This document shows positions 55,697-64,000 of a stretch of 64,000 nt of DNA, one piece after another. Position 1 is the first letter of the stretch. Every line of letters begins with the position of its first letter. The notes beneath the pieces are model-generated. The model worked only from the letters and a program-made list of their open reading frames with translations. It was not told where the DNA came from and made no database searches. The stretch is from an uncultured Halomonas sp. (GTDB taxonomy: Bacteria; Pseudomonadota; Gammaproteobacteria; Pseudomonadales; Halomonadaceae). Both the position numbers and the translations under genes were made by a program. The stretch covers positions 73,730 through 137,729 of the forward strand of contig NZ_CAMPKE010000011.1 in assembly GCF_946887195.1 (NCBI RefSeq), read 5' to 3'.

Positions 55697-57898
55697 ATGG
55701 CTGAGTCTCGAATCGCCGAAGACGCGCGTCTATTCGCAACCTGCCCGAAGGGCATCGAGGAACTGCTGGCCAGCGAACTCGTCGCACTGGGCGGCGAAGT
55801 TACCAAGACTACCGTGGCAGGCGTGCACTTCAGCGCGCCCCTGTCGGCGGCTTACCGTATCTGCCTATGGTCGCGTCTCGCCAATCGGGTCGTTCTATGC
55901 CTGGCTCGCGATGAGGGCATCGAACGCCCCGAGGCTCTCAAGGCAGCCACTCAGCAGATCGATTGGCAGCGGCATCTAGCGTCAGGCGCCAGCTTCGCGG
56001 TGGATTTTCACGGCCAATCCGAGCAGATTCGTCATACCCGTTTCGGTGCCCAGACGGTCAAGGACGGCGTCGTTGACGCACTTCGCGAAGCGGGGCGCGA
56101 GCGGCCCTGTGTGGAGCTGCGCGAGCCCGATCTGCGCGTTTACGCGCATTTGCACCGTGGCCGGCTGACCTTGGGCATCGACTTTGCCGGAGCCAGCTTG
56201 CATCAGCGCGGTTACCGCCGGGAGCAGGGCCATGCACCGCTCAAGGAGAACCTTGCCGCAGCGCTTCTGGTGCGTGCCGACTGGCCGGCGCGTGCCAGGC
56301 GTGGCGAGCCATTGATCGACCCGCTGTGCGGTTCGGGTACGCTGTTGATCGAAGCCGCATTGATGGCGGCCGATGTCGCGCCTGGCTTGCAGCGTGAACG
56401 TTACGGCTTTCACGGCTGGGCCGGCCATGGCGAGCCGCTCTGGCGTGAACTCAAGCGCGAGGCCGAGGCGCGCGCGAGCCTGGGGCGGCGGCGCATCAAG
56501 TCGCGCCTGTACGGGTTCGACCAGAGCCCGCAGGCGCTGGCTGCCGCCAAATCCAATGCCATGCGCGCGGGCATTCCCGCGCTGATCGACTTTCAAGGCG
56601 GTGGCGTAACCCAGCTCACACGTCCTGCCGATGCCGAGACGCCGGGGTTGATCCTCACCAATCCGCCTTACGGCGAGCGGCTCGGCGAGTTGCCCGAGCT
56701 GGTGCCGCTCTACGCCGCACTGGGCGAGCGCGCGCGCCGTGAGTTCCCCGGCTGGCGCCTGGCACTATTCACCGGCAACCCGGATCTCGGTCATCGTACC
56801 GGGCTGCGCGCCGACAAGCAGTACGCGTTCAAGAATGGCGCGCTGGATTGCAAGCTGTTGATGATGACGGTGCCTGATACCGCGGCTGACGCCTCAGGCG
56901 ATGAGCGCGAGCAAACGGCGGACGCCAAGCCGGCGCGCTCCGAAGGCGCGCAGATGTTTGCCAATCGTCTGGAGAAGAACCGCAAGCGGCTGAAGAAATG
57001 GCTCAAGGCCAGTGGCGAAACCTGTTACCGGCTGTACGATGCCGACATGCCGGAATATGCGCTGGCGGTGGATGTTTACGGCGAACGCGTGCATGTGCAG
57101 GAGTACGCCCCGCCCAGGACGATCAATCCCAACCAGGCCCAGCGTCGCTTGCTGGATGCGCTGGGGGTGATCCCCGAGGTGCTCGGCGTGCGCCCCGATC
57201 GCGTGTATCTCAAGCAGCGCGAGCGGCAGGCCGGCAAGGCCCAGTACCAGAAGCGCGATAGTAGCGGCGAGCGTTTTCAGATACGCGAGGGTAACGCCCT
57301 GCTATGGGTCAATCTGCGCGATTATCTGGATACCGGGCTGTTTCTCGATCATCGTCCGGTACGGCGACTGCTGGGCGAGATGGCCGCCGGCAAGCGCTTT
57401 CTCAATCTCTTCTGCTATACCGGCACCGCTACGGTGCAGGCGGCCCTGGGCGGCGAGAAGGGTGGTGCCAGCGACAGCGTCAGTGTCGATCTATCGAACA
57501 GCTATCTGGACTGGGCGCGCGACAATCTGGCGCTCAACCGGCTCGATACGAGCCGCCATCGGGTGGTACGCGACGATTGCCTGCGCTGGTTGCAAACCGC
57601 CAGCAGTGAATTCGACCTGATCTTTCTCGATCCGCCGACCTTCTCCAACTCGAAGAAAATGGACGATACGCTGGATATCCAGCGCGATCATGCCCGCCTG
57701 CTGGATCTGGCGATGGCGCGACTGGCGCCCGGCGGTACGCTGGTGTTCTCCAACAATCAGCGGCGTTTTCGTCTGGACGACGCGGTGGCGAGCCGCTACA
57801 TGGTGGAAGATATCTCGGCGAAGACCTTCGATCCGGACTTTCAACGCCGCCCCGACCTGCATCACTGCTTCCTGATCCGCCATCGGGAGGGTGCATGA
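55697..57898 (+). CDS. rlmL: 23S rRNA m2G2445 / m7G2069 methyltransferase RlmKL
   Basis: A two-domain enzyme that methylates two guanines of 23S rRNA. It has 733 residues (E. coli 702). Domain order: THUMP region (about 1-165, from LFATCPKGIEELLASELVALGG), RlmL methyltransferase (DPLCGSGTLLIEAALMA, then ILTNPPYGERLG), a linker rich in charge (about 395-430), and RlmK methyltransferase (FLNLFCYTGTATVQAALGG, DLIFLDPPTFSNSKKMDDTLDIQRDH). The last 18 codons are duplicated immediately downstream. It may be translationally coupled to a short open frame there. Confidence 0.95.
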   Translation: MAESRIAEDARLFATCPKGIEELLASELVALGGEVTKTTVAGVHFSAPLSAAYRICLWSRLANRVVLCLARDEGIERPEALKAATQQIDWQRHLASGASFAVDFHGQSEQIRHTRFGAQTVKDGVVDALREAGRERPCVELREPDLRVYAHLHRGRLTLGIDFAGASLHQRGYRREQGHAPLKENLAAALLVRADWPARARRGEPLIDPLCGSGTLLIEAALMAADVAPGLQRERYGFHGWAGHGEPLWRELKREAEARASLGRRRIKSRLYGFDQSPQALAAAKSNAMRAGIPALIDFQGGGVTQLTRPADAETPGLILTNPPYGERLGELPELVPLYAALGERARREFPGWRLALFTGNPDLGHRTGLRADKQYAFKNGALDCKLLMMTVPDTAADASGDEREQTADAKPARSEGAQMFANRLEKNRKRLKKWLKASGETCYRLYDADMPEYALAVDVYGERVHVQEYAPPRTINPNQAQRRLLDALGVIPEVLGVRPDRVYLKQRERQAGKAQYQKRDSSGERFQIREGNALLWVNLRDYLDTGLFLDHRPVRRLLGEMAAGKRFLNLFCYTGTATVQAALGGEKGGASDSVSVDLSNSYLDWARDNLALNRLDTSRHRVVRDDCLRWLQTASSEFDLIFLDPPTFSNSKKMDDTLDIQRDHARLLDLAMARLAPGGTLVFSNNQRRFRLDDAVASRYMVEDISAKTFDPDFQRRPDLHHCFLIRHREGA

Positions 57899-57981
57899 GT
57901 CATTCGACCCGCTCTTTATTCGGCCAACGCCGCCCCGATCTGCATCACTGCTTTCTGATTCGTCATCGGGAGGGGGTATGA
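57895..57981 (+). pseudogene. Duplicated, diverged 3' end of rlmKL as a 28-codon open frame
   Basis: An ATG (57895) overlaps the rlmKL stop, and the frame encodes MSHSTRSLFGQRRPDLHHCF and a further LIRHREGV before TGA. The sequence from 57925 to 57981 repeats 57842-57898 (QRRPDLHHCFLIRHRE). Five of the six or so base changes are synonymous third positions. Further upstream similarity (TTCGACCCGCTCTTT against TTCGATCCGGACTTT) continues with an extra 7 nt. So it is a remnant of a second rlmKL end, or a product of recombination. The stop overlaps the glutaredoxin start (ATGA), keeping the coupling. Confidence 0.7.
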
Positions 57982-58304
57982 GCCGGCTGACGCTCTACAC
58001 CACGCTGGGTTGTCATCTGTGTGAGCGGCTCGAGAACGAACTGGCACGCCAGGGTGTGGCGGATATCGAACTCGAGCGCATCGAGATCGCCAACGACGAC
58101 GCATTGACTCTGCGCTATGGCGTGCGCATTCCGGTACTGGCGGATGCCGATGGAGTGGAACTCGAGCGTGGCTTCGAGGCCGAGCGTTTGGCGGCATGGC
58201 TCGATACGCGGGGGCTGTTGGCGCCGGTGGCGAACGAGACCCAGGAGATGGATTCAACACCGCGTGGCGCAAGGCAAATCAGGGGGCGGCGCTTTCTCGG
58301 CTGA
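57978..58304 (+). CDS. Glutaredoxin-like protein
   Basis: A 108-residue thioredoxin-fold protein. The redox motif is CHLC (LYTTLGCHLCERLENELARQG), and the family cis-Pro is in YGVRIPVLADADGVELERGFE. This places it in the DUF836/glutaredoxin-like group (YfcA-neighbour type), soluble and cytoplasmic. GGGAGGGG precedes the ATG. It is the last gene of the rlmKL unit. The end has a basic tail (TPRGARQIRGRRFLG). It converges on the WGR gene with one base between the stop codons. Confidence 0.85.
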   Translation: MSRLTLYTTLGCHLCERLENELARQGVADIELERIEIANDDALTLRYGVRIPVLADADGVELERGFEAERLAAWLDTRGLLAPVANETQEMDSTPRGARQIRGRRFLG

Positions 58305-58305
58305 T

Positions 58306-58584
58306 TCAGTTATCGAGCAGCGAGAGCTGGCGCACCGCATCGCGGCCCTCGGGGCTATCCTCGCGGGCTTCGAGCACTTTATGAAAGCCGCGCGAGGCTT
58401 GGATGTGCGCGACATCGTCGAGCCACATCATCGCTTGCTCGTGACTGTCGGCCAATTGATGCTTCAGCCCGCCGAATTGAGTGCCGATCTGGCCCCAGGC
58501 GCGAATGAATATCCAGTCGCCGAACATGTCCTGATGGATATGCACGAGCACATAATCATGGTGGCTTTCCCAACGGACGATCAC
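58306..58584 (-). CDS. Small WGR-domain protein
   Basis: A 92-residue protein. HHDYVLVHIHQDMFGDWIFIRAWGQIGTQFGG is the core of the WGR fold named after the Trp-Gly-Arg motif, here Trp-Gly-Gln. The WGR domain binds DNA ends and nucleic acids in PARPs and in bacterial proteins. This protein contains nothing else, so it may be a stand-alone nucleic-acid-binding module. Upstream, on the minus strand, I see only a modest ribosome binding site. The function is unknown. Convergent with the glutaredoxin gene and divergent from pdxB. Confidence 0.7.
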   Translation of the reverse strand: MIVRWESHHDYVLVHIHQDMFGDWIFIRAWGQIGTQFGGLKHQLADSHEQAMMWLDDVAHIQASRGFHKVLEAREDSPEGRDAVRQLSLLDN

Positions 58585-58700
58585 GGCGGCTCCTGGATTG
58601 AGATCGGCTTGTCGCGTTCAGCGGCGCGGCCTAAGATGACCAGCGCCGTGCGGTTGCGTCATTGTAACCGCCCGCTGGCCGCGAACAAGGAGCGAACGTC

Positions 58701-59861
58701 ATGCGCATTCTAGTGGATCGCAACATTCCGCTGGCCGATGAGTTCTTCGGTGAACTGGGTGAGATTACCCGCCTGCCGGGCCGTGAGATCACTGCGGATG
58801 CGGTACGCGATCGGGATATCCTGATCGTGCGCTCCATCACACGGGTCGATGCCGCCTTGCTGGAAGGTTCGCGGGTGCGTTTCGTCGGTACCTGCACGAT
58901 CGGCACCGACCATGTCGATCTCGATTATCTCCGCGAGCGCCAGATCGGTTTCGCCAGCGCACCGGGCTGTAATGCCGAATCGGTCGTCGACTACGTGCTC
59001 TCGAGTCTGCTGATGTTGACCGACGAAGAGGATTTCTCGCTGAGCCAGCGCCGTGTCGGCATCGTTGGGGTCGGCAACGTCGGTGAACGCCTGCGCCGCC
59101 GATTGAGCGAACTGGATGTCGATTGCCTGCTCTGCGATCCGCCGCGTGCCGAGGCCGAGGAGGCAAGCGGGGAGTTCGTCGATATCGACACGTTGATCGA
59201 GCAGGCCGATATCATTTGCCTGCATACGCCGCTGACCACCGAGGGCGCTCACCCCACTCGGCATCTCATGAACGCCGAGCGCATCGCGGCGCTCAAGCCA
59301 GGCACCTGGTTGATCAATGCCGGGCGTGGCGCCTGTCTGGACAATGCCGCGCTGCGCCAGCGCCTCGAAAGCCAGGACGACCTGCGCACCGTCATCGACG
59401 TATGGGAGAACGAGCCGGCAATCGACGAGGCGCTCTACGGCCTGGTCGATATCGCCACACCGCATATCGCCGGGTACAGTCTGGACGGCAAGATGCGCGG
59501 CACCGAGCTGATCTATCAGGCGCTGATGCGCCATTACGGCCTGCCCGCGCGGCGCAAGCTGGGCCAGCTCAAGCCCGATCCATGGCTGCGCAAGATCGTG
59601 CTCACCGCCTGGGCGCCGCCACTGGAGGCACTGGCGCTGTGCGTGCGCGCCTGCTACGACGTACGCCGCGACATGGTGGGCTTCGAGCGTTACCGGCGCC
59701 GCCTGGGCATGGCCGCCGGCTTCGATCGCTACCGTGCCGAATACCCGGCGCGCCGCGAGTTCTCAACGCTGCGAGTCGATCTGAAGAAGAACGCGGGTGA
59801 GCTGCGCGATGCCATCGAAGGGTATGGGTTCAAGCTGAAACTGGCCAGCAAGTCATCCTGA
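58701..59861 (+). CDS. pdxB: 4-phosphoerythronate dehydrogenase
   Basis: Second step of pyridoxal 5'-phosphate synthesis. It has 386 residues (E. coli 378). MRILVDRNIPLADEFFGELG, VGTCTIGTDHVDLDYLRE and GCNAESVVDYVLSSLL open the protein. The NAD site is VGIVGVGNVGERLRRRL. Catalytic residues of the D-2-hydroxyacid dehydrogenase family are in LINAGRGACLDNAAL, VWENEPAI and TPHIAGYSLDGKMRGTE. The C-terminal dimerisation domain ends in YGFKLKL. AAGGAG precedes the ATG. It supplies the cofactor used by GabT and AlaA. Confidence 0.96.
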   Translation: MRILVDRNIPLADEFFGELGEITRLPGREITADAVRDRDILIVRSITRVDAALLEGSRVRFVGTCTIGTDHVDLDYLRERQIGFASAPGCNAESVVDYVLSSLLMLTDEEDFSLSQRRVGIVGVGNVGERLRRRLSELDVDCLLCDPPRAEAEEASGEFVDIDTLIEQADIICLHTPLTTEGAHPTRHLMNAERIAALKPGTWLINAGRGACLDNAALRQRLESQDDLRTVIDVWENEPAIDEALYGLVDIATPHIAGYSLDGKMRGTELIYQALMRHYGLPARRKLGQLKPDPWLRKIVLTAWAPPLEALALCVRACYDVRRDMVGFERYRRRLGMAAGFDRYRAEYPARREFSTLRVDLKKNAGELRDAIEGYGFKLKLASKSS

Positions 59862-59888
59862 TCGCGATAATCAGCCGGATTCCGTAAT

Positions 59889-59919
59889 GACGAAGCCCAT
59901 CTGTGAGATGGGCTTCGTC
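59889..59919. terminator. Terminator between pdxB and htpX
   Basis: A perfect 14-bp stem GACGAAGCCCATCT / AGATGGGCTTCGTC with a 3-nt loop lies between the converging ends of pdxB and htpX. Only short T runs flank it. Confidence 0.75.
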
Positions 59920-59947
59920 GTTCATGGCCTGTGCTGATAGCGAGCGC

Positions 59948-60847
59948 TTACTGCCGGTAGGCCGACTCCTTGAGGGCGCGGATACGCTCGTCCAGCGGTG
60001 GGTGGCTGGCGAACAGCCGCTCCATGATCTTGCGGGATTGGCCGGTGGTGATCGCGAAGGCGGTCAACGTATCGGGCATCTGATCGGGCAGTTGCGTCTC
60101 GGCCTTGAGGCGGGCGAGAGCGTTGATCATCGCGCCGCTGCCGGCGAGCCGGGCGCCGGCGGAGTCGGCGCGGTACTCGCGAAAGCGCGAGAACCAGGCA
60201 ACGATGATCGAGGCGATCAGGCCGAAGACGATCTCGGCGACGATCACCACCGCGAAATAGCCCATGAAACCCAGGCCGCCGTTATCGTCGCGGCGCAGGA
60301 AGCTGTCGACCAGTTGCGCGACGACGCGCGCGAAGAACATCACGAAGGTGTTGAGCACGCCCTGGATCAGCGCCAGGGTGACCATGTCGCCATTGGCGAC
60401 ATGGCCAATCTCGTGTGCCAGCACCGCACGGATTTCCTCCGGGCGCATGCGATTGAGCAGGCCCGCGGAGACCGCCACCAAGGCATCGTTCCTGTTCCAG
60501 CCAGTGGCGAAGGCGTTGGATTGCTGCGCCGGAAAGATACCGACTTCAGGCGTCTTGATGCCGGCTTCGCGCGCCAGCTCGGTAACGGTGTCGACCAGCC
60601 ACTGCTCGGTGGCGTTGCGCGGCGTATCGATGACCTGGGTGCCGGTACTTTTCTTGGCCATCCATTTGGAGATGAACAGCGAAACCAGCGAGCCGGCCAT
60701 GCCGAAGACGAAGCAGAAGATCAGTAGGGCGTTCATGTTCAGCCCGTTGGCGTTCAGGTAGGGCTCCACGCCGAGCAGGCGCAGCGTGATGCTGGCGACC
60801 AGCACCACCGCCAGGTTGGTGGCCAGAAACAGGATGATACGCATCAT
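59948..60847 (-). CDS. htpX: Membrane zinc protease HtpX
   Basis: A heat- and envelope-stress protease of the inner membrane that helps FtsH remove misfolded membrane proteins. It has 299 residues (E. coli 293). Two N-terminal helices (about 4-26 and 37-58), zinc motif [14 protein letters not shown] (HExxH), two more helices at about 150-210, and the third zinc ligand in [15 protein letters not shown]. The [10 protein letters not shown] and [18 protein letters not shown] segments match HtpX. Single gene. Confidence 0.95.
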   Translation of the reverse strand: MMRIILFLATNLAVVLVASITLRLLGVEPYLNANGLNMNALLIFCFVFGMAGSLVSLFISKWMAKKSTGTQVIDTPRNATEQWLVDTVTELAREAGIKTPEVGIFPAQQSNAFATGWNRNDALVAVSAGLLNRMRPEEIRAVLAHEIGHVANGDMVTLALIQGVLNTFVMFFARVVAQLVDSFLRRDDNGGLGFMGYFAVVIVAEIVFGLIASIIVAWFSRFREYRADSAGARLAGSGAMINALARLKAETQLPDQMPDTLTAFAITTGQSRKIMERLFASHPPLDERIRALKESAYRQ

Positions 60848-60982
60848 GGGGGCGATCCTCGATCGTCGGGAATACCGGTATTCGGATTCTTATTGGCCTC
60901 TTAGATACGTCCTCGCCGCTTGGGTTTCAAGGTGTCACGCAATGTTAATCTCAAGCGGCGGACGTTTGCCTGCCGGGCGCGG

Positions 60983-62215
60983 TCACTGGCGATAGCGACT
61001 CAGGAATCGCGCGAAGCGATCCAGTGCGTCGTCGAGCTGATCGGCCCAGGGCAGGGTGACGATGCGCACGTGATCGGGCTCGGGCCAGTTGAAGGCGGTG
61101 CCCTGCACCAGCAGAATCTTTTCCTGCAAAAGCAGGTCGAGCACCAGTTTGGCATCGTCCTGGATGTTGAATACCTTGGGATCGAGGCGGGGGAAGGCGT
61201 AGAGTGCGCCCTTGGCCTTGACGCACGAGACGCCGGGGATGGCGTTTAGCTTCTCGTGGGTGATATCGCGCTGCGCACGCAGGCGCCCACCCGGCAATAC
61301 CAGATCGTTGATCGACTGATACCCGCCGAGCGCGGTCTGAATGGCGTGTTGCGCCGGCACGTTGGCGCACAGGCGCATCGAGGCCAGCATGTTGAGACCC
61401 TGGATGAAGTCCTCGGCATGCTGCTTGGCCACGTTGCCCGAGAGAATCATCCAGCCGGAGCGGAAGCCGGCACAACGGTAACTCTTCGACAGGCCGTTGA
61501 GCGTGACCACCAACTGATCTTCATCGGCCAGCGCGCCGGTGGCGACATGCTCGGCGTCGTCATAGAGGATCTTGTCGTAGATCTCATCGGAGAACACCAC
61601 CAGGGCGTGCTCGCGGGCGATCGTCAGTAACTCCCTGATCACTTCGGGCGGATAGACGGCGCCGGTGGGATTGTTGGGGTTGATCAGCACGATGGCGCGG
61701 GTATGGCTGGTGAGTTTGGCGCGAATATCGGCGATATCCGGCGCCCAGTCGGCCTGCTCGTCGCACAGGTAATGCACCGGCCGGCCGCCGGCAAGATTGG
61801 CGGCAGCGGTCCATAGCGGATAGTCGGGCGCCGGAATCAGCACTTCGTCGCCATCGTTGAGCAGCGCCTGCATGGCCATCACGATCAGCTCGGAGACGCC
61901 GTTGCCGACGAAGATGTCCTCGATGCCGACACCGGTGATGTCCTTGCGCTGACACTCCTGCATGATCGCCTTGCGCGCCGAATAGAGTCCCTTGGAGTCG
62001 CAGTAACCCTGCGCGGTCGGCAGGTTGCGCATCACATCCTGGAGAATTTCCTCGGGTGCCTCGAAGCCGAACGGCGCGGGGTTGCCGATGTTGAGCTTCA
62101 AGATGCGCTGGCCTTCGTCCTCGAGACGCCGGGCGTGTTCGAGTACCGGGCCGCGAATGTCGTAGCAGACGTTATCGAGCTTGTGCGATTTCCTGAGCGG
62201 GGCTGGGGTGTCCAT
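60983..62215 (-). CDS. alaA: Alanine aminotransferase AlaA
   Basis: A PLP class I aminotransferase that forms alanine from pyruvate and glutamate. The 410-residue form aligns with E. coli AlaA (YfbQ, 405): SHKLDNVCYDIRGPVLEHARRLE, LKLNIGNPAPFGFEAPEEIL, YCDSKGLYSARKAIM. INPNNPTGAVY holds the aspartate-carboxylate Asn, VFSDEIYDKILYD the pyridine Asp, and NGLSKSYRCAGFRSGWM the Schiff-base Lys. The start at 62215 follows AGGA by 7 nt; ATG 62221 is too close to that site. Confidence 0.94.
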   Translation of the reverse strand: MDTPAPLRKSHKLDNVCYDIRGPVLEHARRLEDEGQRILKLNIGNPAPFGFEAPEEILQDVMRNLPTAQGYCDSKGLYSARKAIMQECQRKDITGVGIEDIFVGNGVSELIVMAMQALLNDGDEVLIPAPDYPLWTAAANLAGGRPVHYLCDEQADWAPDIADIRAKLTSHTRAIVLINPNNPTGAVYPPEVIRELLTIAREHALVVFSDEIYDKILYDDAEHVATGALADEDQLVVTLNGLSKSYRCAGFRSGWMILSGNVAKQHAEDFIQGLNMLASMRLCANVPAQHAIQTALGGYQSINDLVLPGGRLRAQRDITHEKLNAIPGVSCVKAKGALYAFPRLDPKVFNIQDDAKLVLDLLLQEKILLVQGTAFNWPEPDHVRIVTLPWADQLDDALDRFARFLSRYRQ

Positions 62216-62287
62216 TAGCATTCCTAGGGCGCGAGCAGCGCATAGCATACCTTGGCGCGATGGGCCTGCCAAAGCGGCGGGCGAACG

Positions 62288-63235
62288 TCAGGCCGGGCCG
62301 CCCGATTCTTCGGCTTCGGCGATTGGCGCGGGGATGTCGATGGGCGTTTCCAGCGTGAGACGGCCCAGCTTGCCATCGCGCAGTTCGTGCAGCAGCACCT
62401 CGGCACCCCGATGCAGATCGACTTCGCCGCCGGGGCGCAGGCCGCCGCGCTTGCTGGCGATCTCGCTGACAATGGCCTGGCCATCGAAACCGGCCAGTGC
62501 CAGCAGATCGATGTGCCGGGGCCCGTCGACCTCGATCTCGGCGGCGCCGGGTGTGGGTGTATAGGCGGGTAGCGACTTGAGCTTGAAGCGTTCGCTGAGG
62601 TGATCGGGGTAGCGCTTGGCCAGCTCGGCGGCGGCAACGATCGCTACCTCGAGATAATCGATGGCCGTGTCGCGGATCGCGCCGCTGGCGGCGAGGCGAT
62701 AGGCGCTGGCCTGGTTCTCGATCTTCGGCCATAGCACGCCGGGAGTGTCGATCAGCGCGATGCGCCCGTCGATGCGGATTTTCTGCTGGCGCTTGGTGAC
62801 CGCCGGCTCGTTACCGGTCTTGGCGATCTTGCGCCCGGCGAGCCCGTTGATCAGCGTCGATTTGCCGACGTTGGGGATACCCATGACCATTACCCGCACG
62901 TCGCGATCGGCGCGCACTCGGCCAGCCAATTCGTGACATAGTTTGGGAATGCGCTTCAGTTCGCGGGCATTGGTAGTGGTTACCGCCAGCGCGCGGGTAT
63001 CCGGCTGGGCGTCGAAATGCTCGACCCATTCGATAGTGCGCACAGGGTCGGCAAGATCGGCGCGCGAGAGAATCTTCAATACCGGCTTGTGCTCGGTGAG
63101 TTCGGCAAGCATCGGATTGGCGCTGGAGTAGGGCAGGCGGGCGTCGAGCACTTCGAGCACGACGTCGATCTCCGGCAGCGCCTCCTTGATCTGGCGGCGG
63201 GCCTTGTTCATGTGTCCCGGGTACCAACCGAGCAT
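62288..63235 (-). CDS. ylqF: Ribosome biogenesis GTPase YlqF (RbgA family)
   Basis: A circularly permuted GTPase that helps assemble the 50S subunit. It has 315 residues with the permuted motif order: G4-like LSRADLADP first, then G1 MVMGIPNVGKSTLINGL, then G3 LIDTPGVLWPK. MLGWYPGHMNKARRQIKEAL is the family N-terminus; it follows AAGGTGA by 7 nt, so the start is 63235. The C-terminal helical RNA-binding domain is present. It lies 72 nt upstream of alaA in the same direction. Confidence 0.93.
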   Translation of the reverse strand: MLGWYPGHMNKARRQIKEALPEIDVVLEVLDARLPYSSANPMLAELTEHKPVLKILSRADLADPVRTIEWVEHFDAQPDTRALAVTTTNARELKRIPKLCHELAGRVRADRDVRVMVMGIPNVGKSTLINGLAGRKIAKTGNEPAVTKRQQKIRIDGRIALIDTPGVLWPKIENQASAYRLAASGAIRDTAIDYLEVAIVAAAELAKRYPDHLSERFKLKSLPAYTPTPGAAEIEVDGPRHIDLLALAGFDGQAIVSEIASKRGGLRPGGEVDLHRGAEVLLHELRDGKLGRLTLETPIDIPAPIAEAEESGGPA

Positions 63236-63262
63236 TATCGTCACCTTGAGCGGTAGCATGAA

Positions 63263-63296
63263 AACGGGCGCCTATCCTAGCAGATAGACGCCCGTT
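63263..63296 (-). terminator. Rho-independent terminator of msrB
   Basis: AACGGGCG-CTAT and ATAG-CGCCCGTT form a stem with one mismatch pair and an 8-nt loop. On the minus strand TTTTC follows. It lies 20 nt past the msrB stop. Confidence 0.8.
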
Positions 63297-63315
63297 ACGG
63301 CTCGCGTGAGCGAAG

Positions 63316-63717
<402 letters not shown>

Positions 63718-63866
63718 GACGTTCCTCCCGTTTAGCGATACCGGTTTTCACCGGATAATGCCATGAGACAACGAGAACGGGGCGATTTTCCAGTACATTT
63801 TGGTGCTCGTTTTCGCGGCATCTCGATCGCCATATCGATGGCTGCGCATGCCGGTTGCCCCCGCGC

Positions 63867-63895
63867 TTGACACCCGTCATCGCGCTAATTACTAT
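63867..63895 (+). promoter_or_regulatory. Promoter of the tRNA-Glu gene
   Basis: TTGACA (63867-63872), a 17-nt spacer, and TACTAT (63890-63895). A GC-rich discriminator (ACGCGCC) follows, as in stable-RNA promoters that respond to the stringent response. The tRNA starts about 30 nt beyond the -10 box. Confidence 0.7.
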
Positions 63896-63924
63896 ACGCG
63901 CCACCTCGACGAGGCAAGGTCTGC

Positions 63925-64000
63925 GTCCCATTCGTCTAGTGGTCCAGGACACCGCCCTTTCACGGCGGTAACAGGGGTTCGAACCCCCTATGGGACGCCA
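63925..64000 (+). tRNA. tRNA-Glu (anticodon TTC)
   Basis: A 76-nt cloverleaf including an encoded CCA end. The acceptor arms are GTCCCAT and ATGGGAC, followed by discriminator G and CCA. The anticodon stem is CCGCC/GGCGG with loop CTTTCAC, so the anticodon is TTC, read as Glu. The T arm AGGGGTTCGAACCCCCT is standard. The gene ends exactly at the last base of the window. It is an expected substrate of MnmA (27085-28245). A further tRNA gene may follow outside. Confidence 0.97.

Overview
This 64 kb window is a stretch of ordinary chromosome from a GC-rich gammaproteobacterium. The best fit is a halophile of the Halomonadaceae (Halomonas, Chromohalobacter or Salinicola type). The reasons are the long acidic-biased proteins, a monomeric NADP isocitrate dehydrogenase, a 180-kDa-type NAD glutamate dehydrogenase, and a gene order (purB-hflD-mnmA-nudJ ... 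icd-clpS-clpA-infA-bpt-aat-ftsK-lolA-rarA) that resembles Pseudomonas with Enterobacteria-like parts. The genus is inferred, not proven. I see no phage, plasmid, insertion sequence with a transposase, CRISPR array or rRNA operon.

Layout. 1-8.4 kb: the end of an MFS transporter, a sodium:solute symporter, a DUF924 protein, a GlsB/YeaQ stress membrane protein, a large catalase (katE), and the GABA-degradation pair gabD-gabT. 8.4-15.1 kb: an unusual protein with two DUF1266-like segments, a PglL-type O-oligosaccharyltransferase, an NlpC/P60 lipoprotein and an MFS exporter. 15.1-20.7 kb: a secreted methionine sulfoxide reductase A, then a three-gene membrane operon (TVP38/VTT-flavin disulfide reductase fusion, CDP-alcohol phosphatidyltransferase, secreted DUF3047), slyD, and a small membrane protein. 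20.9-23 kb: slyB and isocitrate lyase. 23.2-43 kb: a long housekeeping block with a GNAT and ribosomal-oxygenase pair, purB-hflD-mnmA-nudJ-rluE on the minus strand, divergent icd, then the N-degron set clpS-clpA / infA-bpt-aat, ftsK-lolA and rarA. 42.5-48 kb: a hemerythrin-fold protein, umuDC under an SOS box, LysR-murI and trmA. 48-55 kb: NAD-GDH, a secreted two-repeat protein and pyrD. 55-64 kb: rmf, rlmKL, a glutaredoxin, a WGR protein, pdxB, htpX, alaA, ylqF, msrB, and a tRNA-Glu that ends at the last base.

How it fits together. GabT and GabD feed succinate to the TCA cycle. AceA and Icd compete at the isocitrate branch point. GDH links glutamate to 2-oxoglutarate. ClpS/ClpA with Bpt and Aat form one protein-degradation pathway. 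KatE, two Msr enzymes, SlyD and HtpX give stress protection. Rmf, RlmKL, TrmA, MnmA, RluE, InfA and YlqF serve translation.

The most notable signals are these: a UmuD-like protein that lacks its cleavage-site cysteine, catalytic serine and catalytic lysine although it sits under an SOS box beside an intact UmuC; the VTT-reductase fusion operon; a hemerythrin-like protein that has lost three metal-ligand histidines; a duplicated and diverged 3' end of rlmKL; and several families of about 55-166 bp imperfect palindromes scattered between genes.
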